Shown piece after piece: positions 22,737-33,689 of a stretch of 64,000 nt of DNA (the first letter of the stretch is position 1; every line of letters starts with the position of its first letter). The notes beneath the pieces were generated by a model, which had not been told where the DNA came from, did no database searches, and worked only from the letters and a program-made list of their open reading frames with translations. The stretch is from Adiantum capillus-veneris. Taxonomy: Eukaryota; Streptophyta; Polypodiopsida; Polypodiales; Pteridaceae. The stretch spans positions 62,829,933 through 62,893,932 of the forward strand of contig CM043965.1 in the NCBI GenBank assembly GCA_014529385.2, written 5' to 3'. The position numbers were made by a program, and so were the translations under genes.

Positions 22737-23174
22737 AACTCGGGCATCAGGTTGATGCCAGATCCACCATCCACTATCACTCGTGAGAACTGCAGACCCA
22801 AAACAGACACTGTTAGGCGAGGGCTTCTATAATCAGTGCGTGGAGCAACGGGATTGGATATCATATAGGACTCTGATGGTCGCATTGGGAGGTGCCCGCC
22901 ACTAGGCCCTGCTCCAGGGTAAAGTGACTGAATAACAGCAAGGGTGTCACTTCGAAAACTCGCATCTAGTCGCAACATGTCATAGAGGGACACTTGTTGG
23001 AAGGTATTCTTCAAGAATGTCTCTGCTGTAAGCTTCTCTTTTTCTACCTGTTGTTTCTCTGGTACCTTGATCTTCTGTAGATCGGAAAGCTTCATCAAGA
23101 TTGGAGAGCAAAGATTTGGATTCTTGCTTGCCACTGGGTGATAGCTTGTCAGCAGCTGAAGGCAGGGTATCCAT
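22737..23174 (-). pseudogene. E2 protease N-terminal part, cut by E1
   Basis: Collinear with E1 20,100-19,650. It includes YDMLRLDASFRSDTLAVIQS and ends IVDGGSGINLMPEF, the protease active site, one codon or so before the E1 insertion. The remainder is at 11,390-10,470. The reading frame starts at an ATG (23,174) placed in frame just after the stop of the nucleocapsid ORF. Confidence 0.85.
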
Positions 23175-23177
23175 TGT

Positions 23178-24126
23178 TCAGAGAATGTGTGGGGGAGTTA
23201 AACGTGTTGGAATACTGAGACCGAGGGCAGGTCTCTGGGCCCTAGTGGGGACACCCGATGCCTCCTCTACCAACTGCAACTTATTTTGAGGGGTAACCAC
23301 GTGGATAGAAGGGGGCGGCTGAGGAACGGTGCTAACTGCTATCAGATTGAGCTTGGGAAAGGTAAACTCATTCTGGCTTTGCCGTGGATGCACGAAGTTT
23401 AGGGCAATCCTTACTGTAGTGATCCTTCGTTTCAGAGCAATGACGGCAGGGAGGGGACCCTTCTGGCAGGGGGTATTTGCTTTGGTAATGCCCATATTCC
23501 CCACATCTGTAGCACAAAATGGGCCGATTCAATGGGTGAGGTGGTCCTTGCTCCTGGTGCATGGAGTTGGAGGTGAAAGCATAGAAGCTTTGAGGTGACG
23601 AGGGAGCATGGGTATGATAAAAGATCTGAGAGGGAAAAGTGCTCTGCATACCTTGCATAGGAGGGGCTGTCACTAAAGGTGGCATGTGGTGTGGATGGCC
23701 ATAGGGAGAAACCATATTGGATGCTGGTGGTGCCCCTTGTTGAAGAGTATGACCAAGACTTTGCTGTATTTGTCGCAATCCCTTGAGGTAGTAGCAATCC
23801 TTGTCCTCATGACCAGACTTTTCACAGAAGTGGCAATAAACCCAAAGGGGACAGTCCTGTGGAGGGTGCTCTGGAGAGCGGCATGAGCTGCACCATACCA
23901 TAGGCTTAGTCTCTTGTTGAGACCTAAGCTCTTCTAGCTCTCTCTTTATTTGATCCAGAGCGTCGTGATGTGGGGGCTTCTCCTGTCTGAGGGAGATTGA
24001 TTTCTCCTCTTGAAGAGCTCGCTGTAACTTTAGGGCCTTCAGTTCCTTGCGTAAAGAAGTTAACGGATCAGAAGGACTTTCCGAAAACACTGAGGTGGTC
24101 TCTACCTGAGGGGAGTTGGTGAACAA
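23178..24126 (-). pseudogene. E2 nucleocapsid with four zinc knuckles, one frameshift
   Basis: 24,126-23,368 contains CSSCRSPEHPPQDC, CHFCEKSGHEDKDC, CYRCGEYGHYQSKY (last Cys changed to Tyr) and CRHCSETKDHYSKDC. A shift near 23,370-23,390 moves the rest to 23,504-23,178, ending in a TGA. Comparison with E1 shows that the family originally had four CCHC boxes, each copy having lost a different cysteine. Confidence 0.85.
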
Positions 24127-24180
24127 CTTCCTAGCTCCCTCTATCCTAGTAGCAGCTGCGACAAACCCTCCAGAGTTGCG

Positions 24181-24966
24181 TCAGGTCGGAGACTCTCGGA
24201 GTTTTTGCTGGGAAGTTTTGGGAAGAGCCTTCTCCACCCACTTCTTAACCATAAATTCTCCTGGTCTCTGAGGAAGCTTGGCAACCAGAGACTTGGTTTT
24301 AGTCATGAGTTCTGCAAAAGTATCCTCTGGCTGGAGCACCATGTTGGCCAACTCGTCCAAAACCTTTTCTTGGTAGTCGCCTGGCCTCAATGCTGCACAG
24401 AACTGCTGTCGTAAAGTGGTTGAAGTCGCAAAGTGGTTCTCTGCAAACTGACTGTACCACTTGTCTGCTAAACCATCCAAGGTACATGGGAAGAGTACTA
24501 AGTAGGCATCTTCTCTGTTGAGGCCACGACCTCTGCAGAGAGAAACAAACCTCCGGGCATGGTCGTCAGCATCCTCTGAGGAGAGACCCTTGAAAGTCGG
24601 AAACTTAATATTCACCTTAGCTAGAACATTTGTGAGCTCCTCCATGGCTGTTTGTGCAAGAGTTTGTTGCACTAGAGCTTGCTGTAACACAGGGGATAAG
24701 AAGTTTCTTGATTTGGGTGACTGGGGAGGTGTAGAACTTGTTGAGGGAATGGAGGTAGCTGTAAGGGAAGGTAGGGGTACTGGAGCTGGTAGACTTCTAC
24801 CTGGCACGAAGGGTTGACGTTTCCTGTGGTAGTACTTCAGAGGACTGAGTAGTGGGCTCTGTCGCTCTTTTGATTGCCTTGTATGTATCATGCAATAACC
24901 AAAAGCCACACAAGCCTTGGGCACGAAGACCTTGTTCTTGTTGTAACTTGCTGAAAACTGGTCCAA
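24181..24966 (-). CDS. E2 gag capsid ORF, intact
   Basis: 261-codon ORF with the retrotransposon-gag core: FPTFKGLSSEDADDHARRF, LDGLADKWYSQFAENHFATS, LRPGDYQEKVLDELANMVLQ and a C-terminal FMVKKWVEKALPKTSQ. Capsid forms the cytoplasmic particle. It is the best preserved gag of this family in the window. A Pro/Ser-rich N-terminal segment precedes the core. Confidence 0.85.
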   Translation of the reverse strand: MDQFSASYNKNKVFVPKACVAFGYCMIHTRQSKERQSPLLSPLKYYHRKRQPFVPGRSLPAPVPLPSLTATSIPSTSSTPPQSPKSRNFLSPVLQQALVQQTLAQTAMEELTNVLAKVNIKFPTFKGLSSEDADDHARRFVSLCRGRGLNREDAYLVLFPCTLDGLADKWYSQFAENHFATSTTLRQQFCAALRPGDYQEKVLDELANMVLQPEDTFAELMTKTKSLVAKLPQRPGEFMVKKWVEKALPKTSQQKLRESPT

Positions 24967-25304
24967 TCGCCACTAAACCAAGGCGAGTGACTGGACCACC
25001 TTGTTGGACCAGGGTTGGACCAGGGACGAGGAGGGACTAGACTAGGACGAGAGTTAGTTGGACGAGGGTGAGAGTGGACCAGGGACGAGGAGGGACTATA
25101 CCAGGACGACCAAGGCAAGAGCTGACCATGGACGAGGAAGGACTAGACCAGGACGAGAGCTGGGTACGCTAGAGTCTAGGACCAACCACTAGGCTGCACT
25201 GGCAAGGCGAAGCTAGGTAAAACCCAGCTAGCTCCTCGATTTTCACCTCAACAGAGTGAGACTTCAGTTGAGGTCCCACCGTTATCGCCAAAAATGAGAG
25301 CAGT
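24967..25304 (-). other. E2 leader with short repeats
   Basis: Between gag and the 5' LTR. It has degenerate repeats of 'gaccagggacgaggagggacta' type at about 25,010-25,165, matching E1's leader. The minus-strand sequence beside the LTR is ACTGCTCTCATTTTTGG, only partly like E1's. Confidence 0.65.
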
Positions 25305-25875
25305 TGTAGCGTGGATAGTGTGTCGTGCTCTCTACAGTGTGTGCTCCTCAGTGCAATGTGCGTGACAATCTCACTCGAAACAGACTGAAAACAAAGGAAC
25401 AATAGATAACAATTGAGCTCACAGAGACACAACAGCAGACCAGAACATATGACTCGACTATCTCAAAGAACCGATACAGACTCTGGCGTGGCAGCACACT
25501 CAGCTCCAGCCCAGGACTCACAGGTACAATGGGGGTGTCGAGGCTTAGATGTGCAGGGATGGTGAAGACGTGCTGTGTGTATAGACTCACTACTCTCGAC
25601 GACGACGCATGACCATATATCCAGAAGATGATAAACATGACCCAACAGCTACTACTCATATGGTCCACCATAAACAGCCACCAACGGCTCATAAATGTCA
25701 GCGATCTACGTCTCTCTCCAAACTGAGGGTGGTGACCTGGCCACGATGTCCATTAGACCACCGTTCATATCCTTGCCACGTGTCATTGCCCACAGAGAGT
25801 CCGTCCAATGTGAACCAGACCAAACCGACTGTACTAACTCTGTGTCCTGTGAAAGTGACACTTTAGCCTGCTACA
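25305..25875 (-). repeat. E2 5' LTR
   Basis: TGTAGCGTGGATAGTG...GCCTGCTACA on the plus strand, closely similar to 8,292-8,865. It is followed by the target pair member ctagg and then by LINE L-A sequence collinear with that ending at 8,291. Confidence 0.9.
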
Positions 25876-28800
25876 CTAGGATCGGAGCAGACTCACAGCG
25901 AAGAGGTCCTCCAGTCTCCTGCTCAAGCCAACTCTGCGCATCTCTGTGAAAATCCATCTGGTTGAAGGTCGCCAGGGGCCTCCAGCCTGCGGCACCCTAG
26001 CACTAAGCCGCTGAAGCAAGAACGCTTGCTAGCCCAGGACTCACAAGTACAATGGGGGTGTCGAGGCTCAGATGTGCAGGGATGTGAAGACGTGTTGTGT
26101 GTATAGACTCACTACTCTCGACGACGACGCAGGACCATATATCCAGAAGATGATAAACATGACCCAATAGCTACTACTCATATGTTCCACCATAAAGAGC
26201 CACCAACGGCTCAGAAATGTCAGCCATGTACGTCTCTCTCCAAACTGAGGGTGATGACCTGGCCACGAAGTCCACTAGACCACCGTCCCCAACCCTCCGT
26301 GAGAACGAGGAAGAATGATGACCTACCATGCCACTTTGGCCCAGGCTATCTGAGTGTCACGCCCTGACCAAAGGAAGTTCTTGATCAGCCTCTCTATCTG
26401 GTTGATGCAAGAACTCGAAAAGATCCAACAAGAGGTGATGTACCACATAGTAACCAACAACACCTGGTTGGACACTACAACTCTGCCTGCCAGAGAAAGT
26501 CGTGCGGAGCTCCAATGTAACAAATTTCTCCTGATGAACAGGAGGAGAGGGGAGCAATCTGCTGCTCAAGAGACAAGTTCAAGCCAACCTAACAGCCCAA
26601 GTACCGACCTGCAGTCCTTGGGGGAATCCCTGAAACCCTCACCTGGCATCCAATTAGGCGTAGGACCACTACCAACCGAGAAAGCCACTGTCTTTCTCCA
26701 GTTGATCAGTGCGCCTGATGCACAACAAAAAGTCTCAAGAGCTTGCTCACATCTGTGAAGGTTGGCCTCCTGCCATCCAAGTACAAGGCTCAATCGTCTG
26801 CAAACTTAGCATCCAGTCGCTCATCGCCCCGAATAGGGAGCGCTAAGCCACGTAGACCAACCTGTTGTGAAACCAAAAACCTGCTCATTGCCTCAACATT
26901 GAACAGAAAGAGGAAAGGGGCAAGAGGGCAGCCCTGTCTGACCGAACGTGTGAGAATGAAACAATCACCTCTACCTCTTGACAAAAGTACCTTACTGTGT
27001 GCCCATCTGTACAGAGCTGACACACCTCTGATCCAAGCATTTGAGAAGCCCATCCTGCGTAGAGTGCCCTCCAAAAAGTCCCAGTCAACTCTATCGTAGG
27101 CCTTCTCAAAATCGAGAAGAAGTATCACCAAATCCTCACCACGGAGCCGTGCGAGGGCAGAAGCCTCCCAAAAAGTAAAAATGTTGTCAAGGATACTACG
27201 CTCCTTGACAAAACCTGTGTGTGTCCCATGTATAATGCTCTCTAGAAGTGGCCGAATCCTCAAACTCAGAGCCTTGGCAAGAATTTTCTACGATGAGTTG
27301 AGGATGGTGATGGGTCGCCAGTGTCGAATCTCATCCAAGGAGCCACCCTCCTTGGGAATGAGGTAAATCAGGCCCTCACTCATGCTGTGAGGCATCTCTC
27401 CTGTGTGCAGGATGTAGTGAAGAGCGTTGCATGGATCTGAGCCAAGCAAGTCCTAATACTCCAAGGAAAAGCTGGGAGTAAAACCATCCTCACCTGGACA
27501 ACTACCACGGGGAAGTGCTCTAAGAGCCGCGTGTAGCTCCTTGAGCTGCAGAGGTAGCTCAAGCCTTTGGCGCATCTCCTCAGTCACAAGACAAGGCATC
27601 TGTGCCCACACCTGCTCTCTGCATGCATCGTGCCGCTTTGACTGAGGCTCTGTAGAAAGTAGATCACAGTAGAAGTCAATAGCAACTGTACGCATTTCCT
27701 TTGGCTCTAAAGCAACTGATCCGTCGGGCCTTCTCAACTGACCGACCTTGGCATGCAAGAAAGCACCTGTCACTCTATCACCCACCTGGGTCCACTTAGA
27801 TGCCTATCGATGGAAAGCAAACTCATGGCGCCTCTCCTCTGTACTGATGAGCTCCTGGCGAGCCTGCTGCAACTGCTCCTCCAACCAAGGATTGTTGGGA
27901 TGCTGCTCCTGCATCCTCTACAGGGAAGCAACGCCCGGTTGGAGACACTGCTCCTCTCTCGTTGTAGCTACGGGAGCCAAAGCCTCCTGAAGAAAGAGTC
28001 GACTAAGCTAAGAAAGTCCTGAGCCCACTCTGTTAGCAGGAGTATCCTGCATGTCTAAGCTCTGTGTCCAAAGAGCCTCCACTCACTCTCTGAGCGCGGA
28101 GTCCAGCAAGAGCCTCTCAGGGTTGCGTAGCATCGTGCTGCCCCTCTACTTCCTATCAGTCACTGTGAGTATCACTGGTGCATGGTCCGAAAAGAAAGTC
28201 CCAGCCAAAATGCCAACTAACCCACCTAAGTCATAGAAATGGTCACTAGTGTAGAAGCGATCTATCCGAGATAGATTCACGCCTCCCACTCTGCGGTCTG
28301 AACGAGAAAAGGCGAGGCTGTCTAGGGGCCTCACAAAGCTAGAATGCTGCGAGACATCTGAAACCCGCAATCATACAAAACCTCTCCCTGGCTGCGAGCT
28401 GAACTCCATGCACAGTAGTATGGCTACCACCAATCCTGTCAGAGGGGTCATCCAACATGTTGAAGTCACCCCCTATGCACCATTGCTCTGCCTGCGGCAG
28501 AGATTGAACAATCTGAGACCAAAACTCTGCACATGCACTCGCCACATTTGGCGCATAGATGTTGAGGAAGCCCAGGAGGCAACCCTGAACCTGCATAGTG
28601 ATCCACTGAGCCCTGCTGGGCACAATAATCTCTTTGCCCACAATGGCCTGTTGTAAAGAATCCGCAATAGTTATACATACCCTGCCCTAGATGCCTCCAG
28701 GTCCAAATGCAGCTGACCAAAAAGTCTCATATTGTCCATGCAAAAGCTGACCACAACATCTAATGTGTCTCTCACATAGATGATGCTCCTCTGGCATAAG

Positions 28801-28915
28801 AAGGTCAATCTCTCCTCGCACAAGGCATCGCTGAAGCTCCTGACGCAGTCAGCCCCTGTGACACTGAAACTGGGGCCCTACGTAATCCCTGTATGTTCCA
28901 TGAGACGATCCTCAT
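25876..28915 (-). pseudogene. LINE L-A ORF2: endonuclease and reverse transcriptase, multiply broken
   Basis: The start is at 28,915 (MRIVSWN). Endonuclease pieces: SRIDRFYTSDHF and SDHAPVILTV at 28,370-28,146, GDFNMLDDPSDRIGG within 28,641-28,339. Reverse-transcriptase pieces at 27,263-26,790: GFVKERSILDNIFTF, LLDFEKAYDRVDW, RQGCPLAPFLFLF and KFADD (catalytic box, usually FADD). A foreign LTR piece interrupts at 26,031-26,287. The C-terminus continues at 8,291 on the other side of E2. Confidence 0.85.
26031..26287 (-). repeat. Internal piece of an E-family LTR embedded in LINE L-A
   Basis: About 255 bases match LTR positions 25,507-25,766 ('agcccaggactcaca...agaccaccgt') but neither LTR end is present. 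It replaces some 60 bases of LINE sequence, by comparison with L-B at 39,510-39,570. No target duplication is visible, so it is not a normal solo LTR. Confidence 0.8.
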
Positions 28916-30530
28916 GGGGCGCGAGAGAGAACTGATGCTACAGTAGCAACTAACCGTGCTATCTTCGAGGCAGGCTTGGATGGGGAGTAATCCGCATCTG
29001 AGTGTCCTCGAGATATGTGTGACTGCAAAGAGTGTCTAGCCCAAGCCCAAGTAGACCGAGCCGTGCGCAAAGCAACCTCTTTGTCCAAGAGTCCTCATGT
29101 ATGTGTACATAACATGGCGAGCTCTGCGTGTTAGCAAAGAAGTGAACCACAATATGTCTACATCTTGTTGGTTCTGGAGGTGTCACTGAAAACTTGGCCA
29201 ACGGCCATAGAGTCTGAGGCAAGTCTGTAACCCCTAGGTCTCTCATGTGATGAGAGAACTCTAGGGCCTGTGTCTGCAGCCACTCCAACACTGAGTCTAA
29301 AGTCCACTCAGCGTGGTCCTTGCCGCATAGGGGAAAAGAGAAGCCAACCGTTGAGTCCAAGGTCTCTATCCCTGCACACACAGGAGAGATGTACTGACGA
29401 TGTACTTTACACTCGTGACAAAGGTGCTGCTAAGAGATCTCCTAGCAGCCGAGGAAGGCTCTGCCCCCTGGGACGGCTGAGAGACTGGAGCGGGAGGGGA
29501 TGAGGGAGCAGGGGGGGAGAGGGGGGTCGGCAAAGGTAGGAGGGCGAGATGGAGAGGCAGAGGAGGAGGAGGAGGAGAGGGGGGGGGGGGGGGGGGGGGG
29601 AAGATGGGGGGAACTTGGAGGGAGAAGGGGCTGTCGAGGTTGAGGCTGAGGTGGAGGCTAGAGCAGGGACCTCATCCTACTGTAGAGCGTCGAAGTGGTT
29701 CCCCTGGGAACACACTGTTGCTGAGCAGGAGCCTGAGGACCACTCTAAGTGCCAGGCTGGCGCGGTGGCCTCTGCCGACGTCGACCGCGAACGTGCTGCC
29801 AGCCCTCCTCTGCTTGAGCCCCAGGCTCGGAGGGTGGCTCTGCTTGCGTACTCTAACTCTGCCTGCTGCTGCTGCTGGCCAGCATTTGAGGGTTGGGGCT
29901 GTGTTGGACAGGCCTTCGCAAGATGGCCCATCTGTCGACAAATGGAACACTGATTCAGGAGGCCCAAATACTCCACGCTACTCTGTCTAAACCAACCAGC
30001 ACTCATGCAAGGTAGAAGGATGACCTTCAGGAGAGTGTGGGTGTCCCGAACCAGAATAGTACTGTGGGGATGCCGGCTGCCTTGGCAACTACCGAGGTTG
30101 CTATGTGTGGTGTCTCCAGGACAGTCCCAATCGTTGAGCCTATCCTAGAAAGGAGCGGAAGGTACTCCCTCCTCAGGCCGGGGAAGCAGACTGAGATGGT
30201 AGGTCTGCCTCCTCGACAAGAACGTCGGTAGCTGGGTTGAAACCGTGCGCCACTATCGAAAATGTGCTTGAACTGCACAGATGGCCAGGGGCCTCATCGC
30301 AATGTGCTTAGATGCCATCTCGGGAGTCTCAAACTCTATCTGGTAGTAGCCACGTCCGAGAAGCTGAACATCGAGAATCTTGCCCACCTTTGCGAGAAGG
30401 CGTGCCTGAAGGAGACCGCGGACTTCCCCTCTGCTTGGTTTGGTGCCGAGAATCTTGCAAATAACAGAGGTGGCCTAGAGGCGAGGGGGACTACAGTGGA
30501 GTCCCTCTATGGCGGAGCAGAATCCTCTAT
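28916..30530 (-). pseudogene. LINE L-A ORF1 and middle coding segment, degraded
   Basis: The expected start codon at 30,530 reads ATA instead of ATG. DUF4283-like fragments lie at 30,278-30,027 (ISVCFPGLRREYLPLLSRIG). The zinc knuckle CSICRQMGHLAKAC is in the frame 30,006-29,677. A proline-rich tail with a poly(C) tract (minus strand; G run at about 29,579-29,600) follows. The middle segment at 29,381-28,959 (LEWLQTQALEFSHHMRDLG, RCRHIVVHFFANTQSSPCYV) is shared with L-B 36,307-36,850. Confidence 0.78.
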
Positions 30531-30804
30531 CAGTGTCCGCTGCTGTGAAGACGGGCGAGGACGAAGGCGAAAGATAGCGTCGAAGAAGAGGCTAGAAGGG
30601 GGTGGAGCGAAAAGGGGCGAAGAAGGCTGAGCCGCTGCCACTGGAAAAAACACCAGCGAGCAACGAAGGGGGGAGACGGAAAAAAGCATGTGGGCAGGGG
30701 GGAGCACGAGTGTAGGTGGGCAGTGGGCAGACTGTGCGGGAGCGCGCAGGCAGGCTGGGACAGAGGGCGAGAGCGCGAGGGTAGGGGGCAACGAAGCTGA
30801 AGGG

Positions 30805-30842
<38 letters not shown>

Positions 30843-30900
30843 GGGATTAGCGATGGCAAGGAGGTGCGCAAGCAGCAGCGAGTCACCTCATGTTTATTAC
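30531..30900 (-). other. LINE L-A 5' leader with a 36-base G run
   Basis: GC-rich leader related to L-B 34,634-34,991. Plus-strand positions 30,806-30,841 are an unbroken run of G (C on the LINE sense strand). The 5' end is fixed by the target duplicate starting at 30,901. Confidence 0.75.
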
Positions 30901-30913
30901 GGGTGGAGTCTTG
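30901..30913. repeat. Target-site duplication of LINE L-A, right copy
   Basis: GGGTGGAGTCTTG, partner of 6,674-6,686 with one mismatch. It marks the return to host-gene intron sequence. Confidence 0.85.
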
Positions 30914-31444
30914 TTTACAGAGCATTTGGTGCACTAACTGTGCATTGATCATCTAAATGACTGGTACATATCAGACAGTTATGGCAGAGGTACGAAGAAT
31001 CAGTGTTCATACTAGGGGAGACAGACTCATTTTTGGAGGGGCAGCAAACCGATGGAGAGAGCACTTTGTTTGTTACTCGTTACATCTCCGGTCTTTCTGA
31101 GGAAAGTATGCACTGCCTCAGTGGCTACTATCCCTGATGCCCACCACTAATGGGCAGTTTGCATGCTCTCCGTTTCTTCGGAATATAATGCTTTTTGCAT
31201 GTGTGTGCGACTGTTGATTAAAATTTTTGTAACTAAAAACACAGCATCTGCTAACTCTGAACTCAGCAAAAAGGTGAGAAAAATTACTGGATATTGTTGT
31301 GTGGTCACTGGTTACTCTTGGAGTACACTCTCAGAATTTATCAAACCTAGTCAAATTGCTTAAAATCATATATTTCTATGTTGACCAAATTGTATCAGAT
31401 TTTCCAGGCTTCTTGTTTAGTACTGCCAATAGAACCTTTTGCAG
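30914..31444 (+). other. Right part of the split intron
   Basis: Host intron ending at the acceptor before 31,445 (polypyrimidine-rich 'gaaccttttgcag'). One stretch at about 31,005-31,130 is open in two frames but has no matching pair of splice sites, so I do not call an exon. Confidence 0.5.
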
Positions 31445-33493
31445 CTTCAGTTTTCAGATGTAATGGCCCATGCAAATGCTTCAATGATAGATTTGGTTTT
31501 GCTGATTACCACTGGCAGATTGAATATGGAGAAAGCCAATTCTTTACACCTTTTGATGCCAGAGGCAAATTCGTTTCCAACTCAATATGGAGGTAAGGTT
31601 TTGGAATCCTCTACAGTGGTTGCTATCAGAAAAATTTCCACAGGCATGGCCAGCCAAGACCAGTCCAATTTGATGTACAAATCTTGTAAAAATATGTAGA
31701 CCTGCTTTTCAATTTCTGTTGTCTCTTTGTCTGAAAAATTAAAGTTCTATAGGCATCATGAGCCGAGATCAGTCCACTTTGACGTACGACCTTGAGAGAG
31801 CTGAACCTTCGACAAATGTTGAGGTATAAAATGTAATATCTATAAATTAGAGCCTTTTTTGGGTGTTGAAATTCAATTGTTTTTGTCTTCTTGTCAGGCT
31901 TTTGTAGCAACAGAAGGCCAGCCATGTCTTGATGCAGTTTGTACACCTGCTCTTTTTCAGGATTTTTCCAAGCACGATGTTAGTAAGATGACACGTGGAG
32001 CAAGACCAGAAATGAGTAAGTTGGTTTTCTTATATGGCAAGGAACAACTTGAATACCTATGAAGTGTGTTTCCAGGAAAATATCACAGTTATGGAATCCT
32101 GAAGAGTGTTGTATCCTTAGGAAGACATCTCTCAAGCTTTGAAGAAGACATGCGCAAGGAGCAACTTTGTGTATCCAATCAATTTGAGACTAGGACTGTA
32201 AGCTCATGCACATAGTGTGTCGACCGATTACCATGCCAAAAATTCTTTATAGACTCTGATGAATGCTATTATGTGTCCTTTTCCAGGAATTAATTGCAGA
32301 TCAGTGCAAGTTAGATACTACAAAGGCAAATTTCTTTCTCCCAGATATTTCACTTACCTCGTTTCCCAAGCCTGCAAGCACTTCTCGGAATAAGTGGAGG
32401 TTATCAGATCAAGTTTTCATTCTTGCTGAGGATAACAGATGCATGGAAACCAAGGTTAAGCACTTTTTTTTGGAAGGAAAGTCACCAAATATGTAGCTTG
32501 TCATGTTACCTCTGTTTGATCCTCCAAGTTTTTGTGAACAGGCTGAGTCGAAAAGCACAAAGAAGTCCGCCCAGTCCAGCACAAGCTCAGAGCTTCAGAA
32601 AATTCAAGGTCTCAAAATGGTTTCTTGTAGACTTCCAAAATGTATTTGAGATTTATGATTTTAACATCCATAGACGTGTATATTAAAAGATAGAGAACGA
32701 GGCTTTATTTATTGTGCCCCTGGATCAAATGGATTTTTTCCACTAGTACAAGGCGGACCAACATTTCCCGAAAGATTTTTATCTAGTTCAGCCTGTTCTA
32801 TTGAAGCCTAGCATTGATTTCATCATTTTGTTTTCTTCTCTCACAAGCAAGAAAGAAGCCTTATTGAAGGTCTTTAAAATTTCGAAATGCCTTGTATTCA
32901 GTCACTCTAGGAGTGCAGAAATGTGAGCATTTTTATTGCTACTTTGGTTGACATGTGCTTTCTTTGGACAGGTAAGGAATGGTCATCCTGGATGGGGGTG
33001 TGCCTCACCTCCATGGCTCCTATCTCCCTTCACACACTGTTCATTTGGTCATTTTGAACGCTCTCCTTTTTGTGTGATCTTTCATTTATTCCTATTTTAT
33101 GACTGCAGTTTTATCAGCCATAGACTGCCCTAGAAGTCCGTGTCCACAATTTTGTCAGTCATAGGCTGCCCTATAAGTCCGTGGCAGAGAGGATGATTAT
33201 TGAGAAGTCTTCATATCTTGTCTAGGGCAGTATTTTGTAGGAGATTATTGTGCCTTGACTAGAATATGTTAAAAGATAACTATGTAGCTACTGAGATTGG
33301 TTAACAGGTGAACAGTTCTTATTGCAAATTCCATGGAAAAGATTTGTATGTTTTATAGTATGTTCAGCCTTTCATTTTTTGCTGTACAGAAGAGATCGAA
33401 GAAAGAGAAATAAGGTGGAAACAAATAGAAACAAGCATGCGTGCTGAGCTAAACAGACGGAAAGTGCAGCTTCATGAAGCTAACATCCTTTGA
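31445..33493 (+). CDS. Coiled-coil protein gene, 3' exons (31,445-31,592; 31,753-31,823; 31,898-32,015; 32,076-32,197; 32,287-32,454; 32,542-32,608; 33,390-33,493)
   Basis: Seven exons bounded by AG/GT sites join without a phase conflict (starts 0,1,0,1,0,0,1) and end at TGA 33,491-33,493. Contents in order: LQFSDVMAHANASMIDLVLL; MSRDQSTLTYDLERAEPSTN; FVATEGQPCLDAVCTPALFQ; KYHSYGILKSVVSLGRHLSS; ELIADQCKLDTTKANFFLPD; SKSTKKSAQSSTSSELQKIQ; and a charged last exon with EEIEEREIRWKQIETSMRAE. The middle part is probably globular, the end coiled. Family not recognised. The first exon here starts in phase 0, while the last 5' exon leaves two codon bases at 3,517, so at least one exon between them is missing or unseen. 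Confidence 0.72.
31636..31698 (+). other. Possible duplicated alternative of the second 3' exon
   Basis: After the acceptor 'tttccacag' the sequence encodes GMASQDQSNLMYKS in the same phase as the exon at 31,753 (GIMSRDQSTLTYDL). The DNA is visibly similar over about 45 bases. The copy runs into a TAG at 31,697, so if included it would truncate the protein. It could be a decayed tandem exon duplicate or a poison exon. Confidence 0.45.
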
Positions 33494-33689
33494 AGTAGCT
33501 CCCTTGGAAGGACTGAACACCAAAGGCAGAATTCAGTTGTTTCAACAAACTGAGTGAGTTTTCAATCATAGCACAACTGCAATAGAGTCTTTTGAATAGG
33601 CTATGAATGCATTGAGAGAAGAATGAAAGAACTAAAGCACTTTCATGGAAATTAACTATAACAATAAGAGCGAGCTTAACTGTCTATTA
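33494..33689 (+). other. Downstream of the coiled-coil gene stop
   Basis: Probable 3' untranslated sequence. AT-rich with no ORF and no canonical AATAAA in the first 200 bases. Confidence 0.4.
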
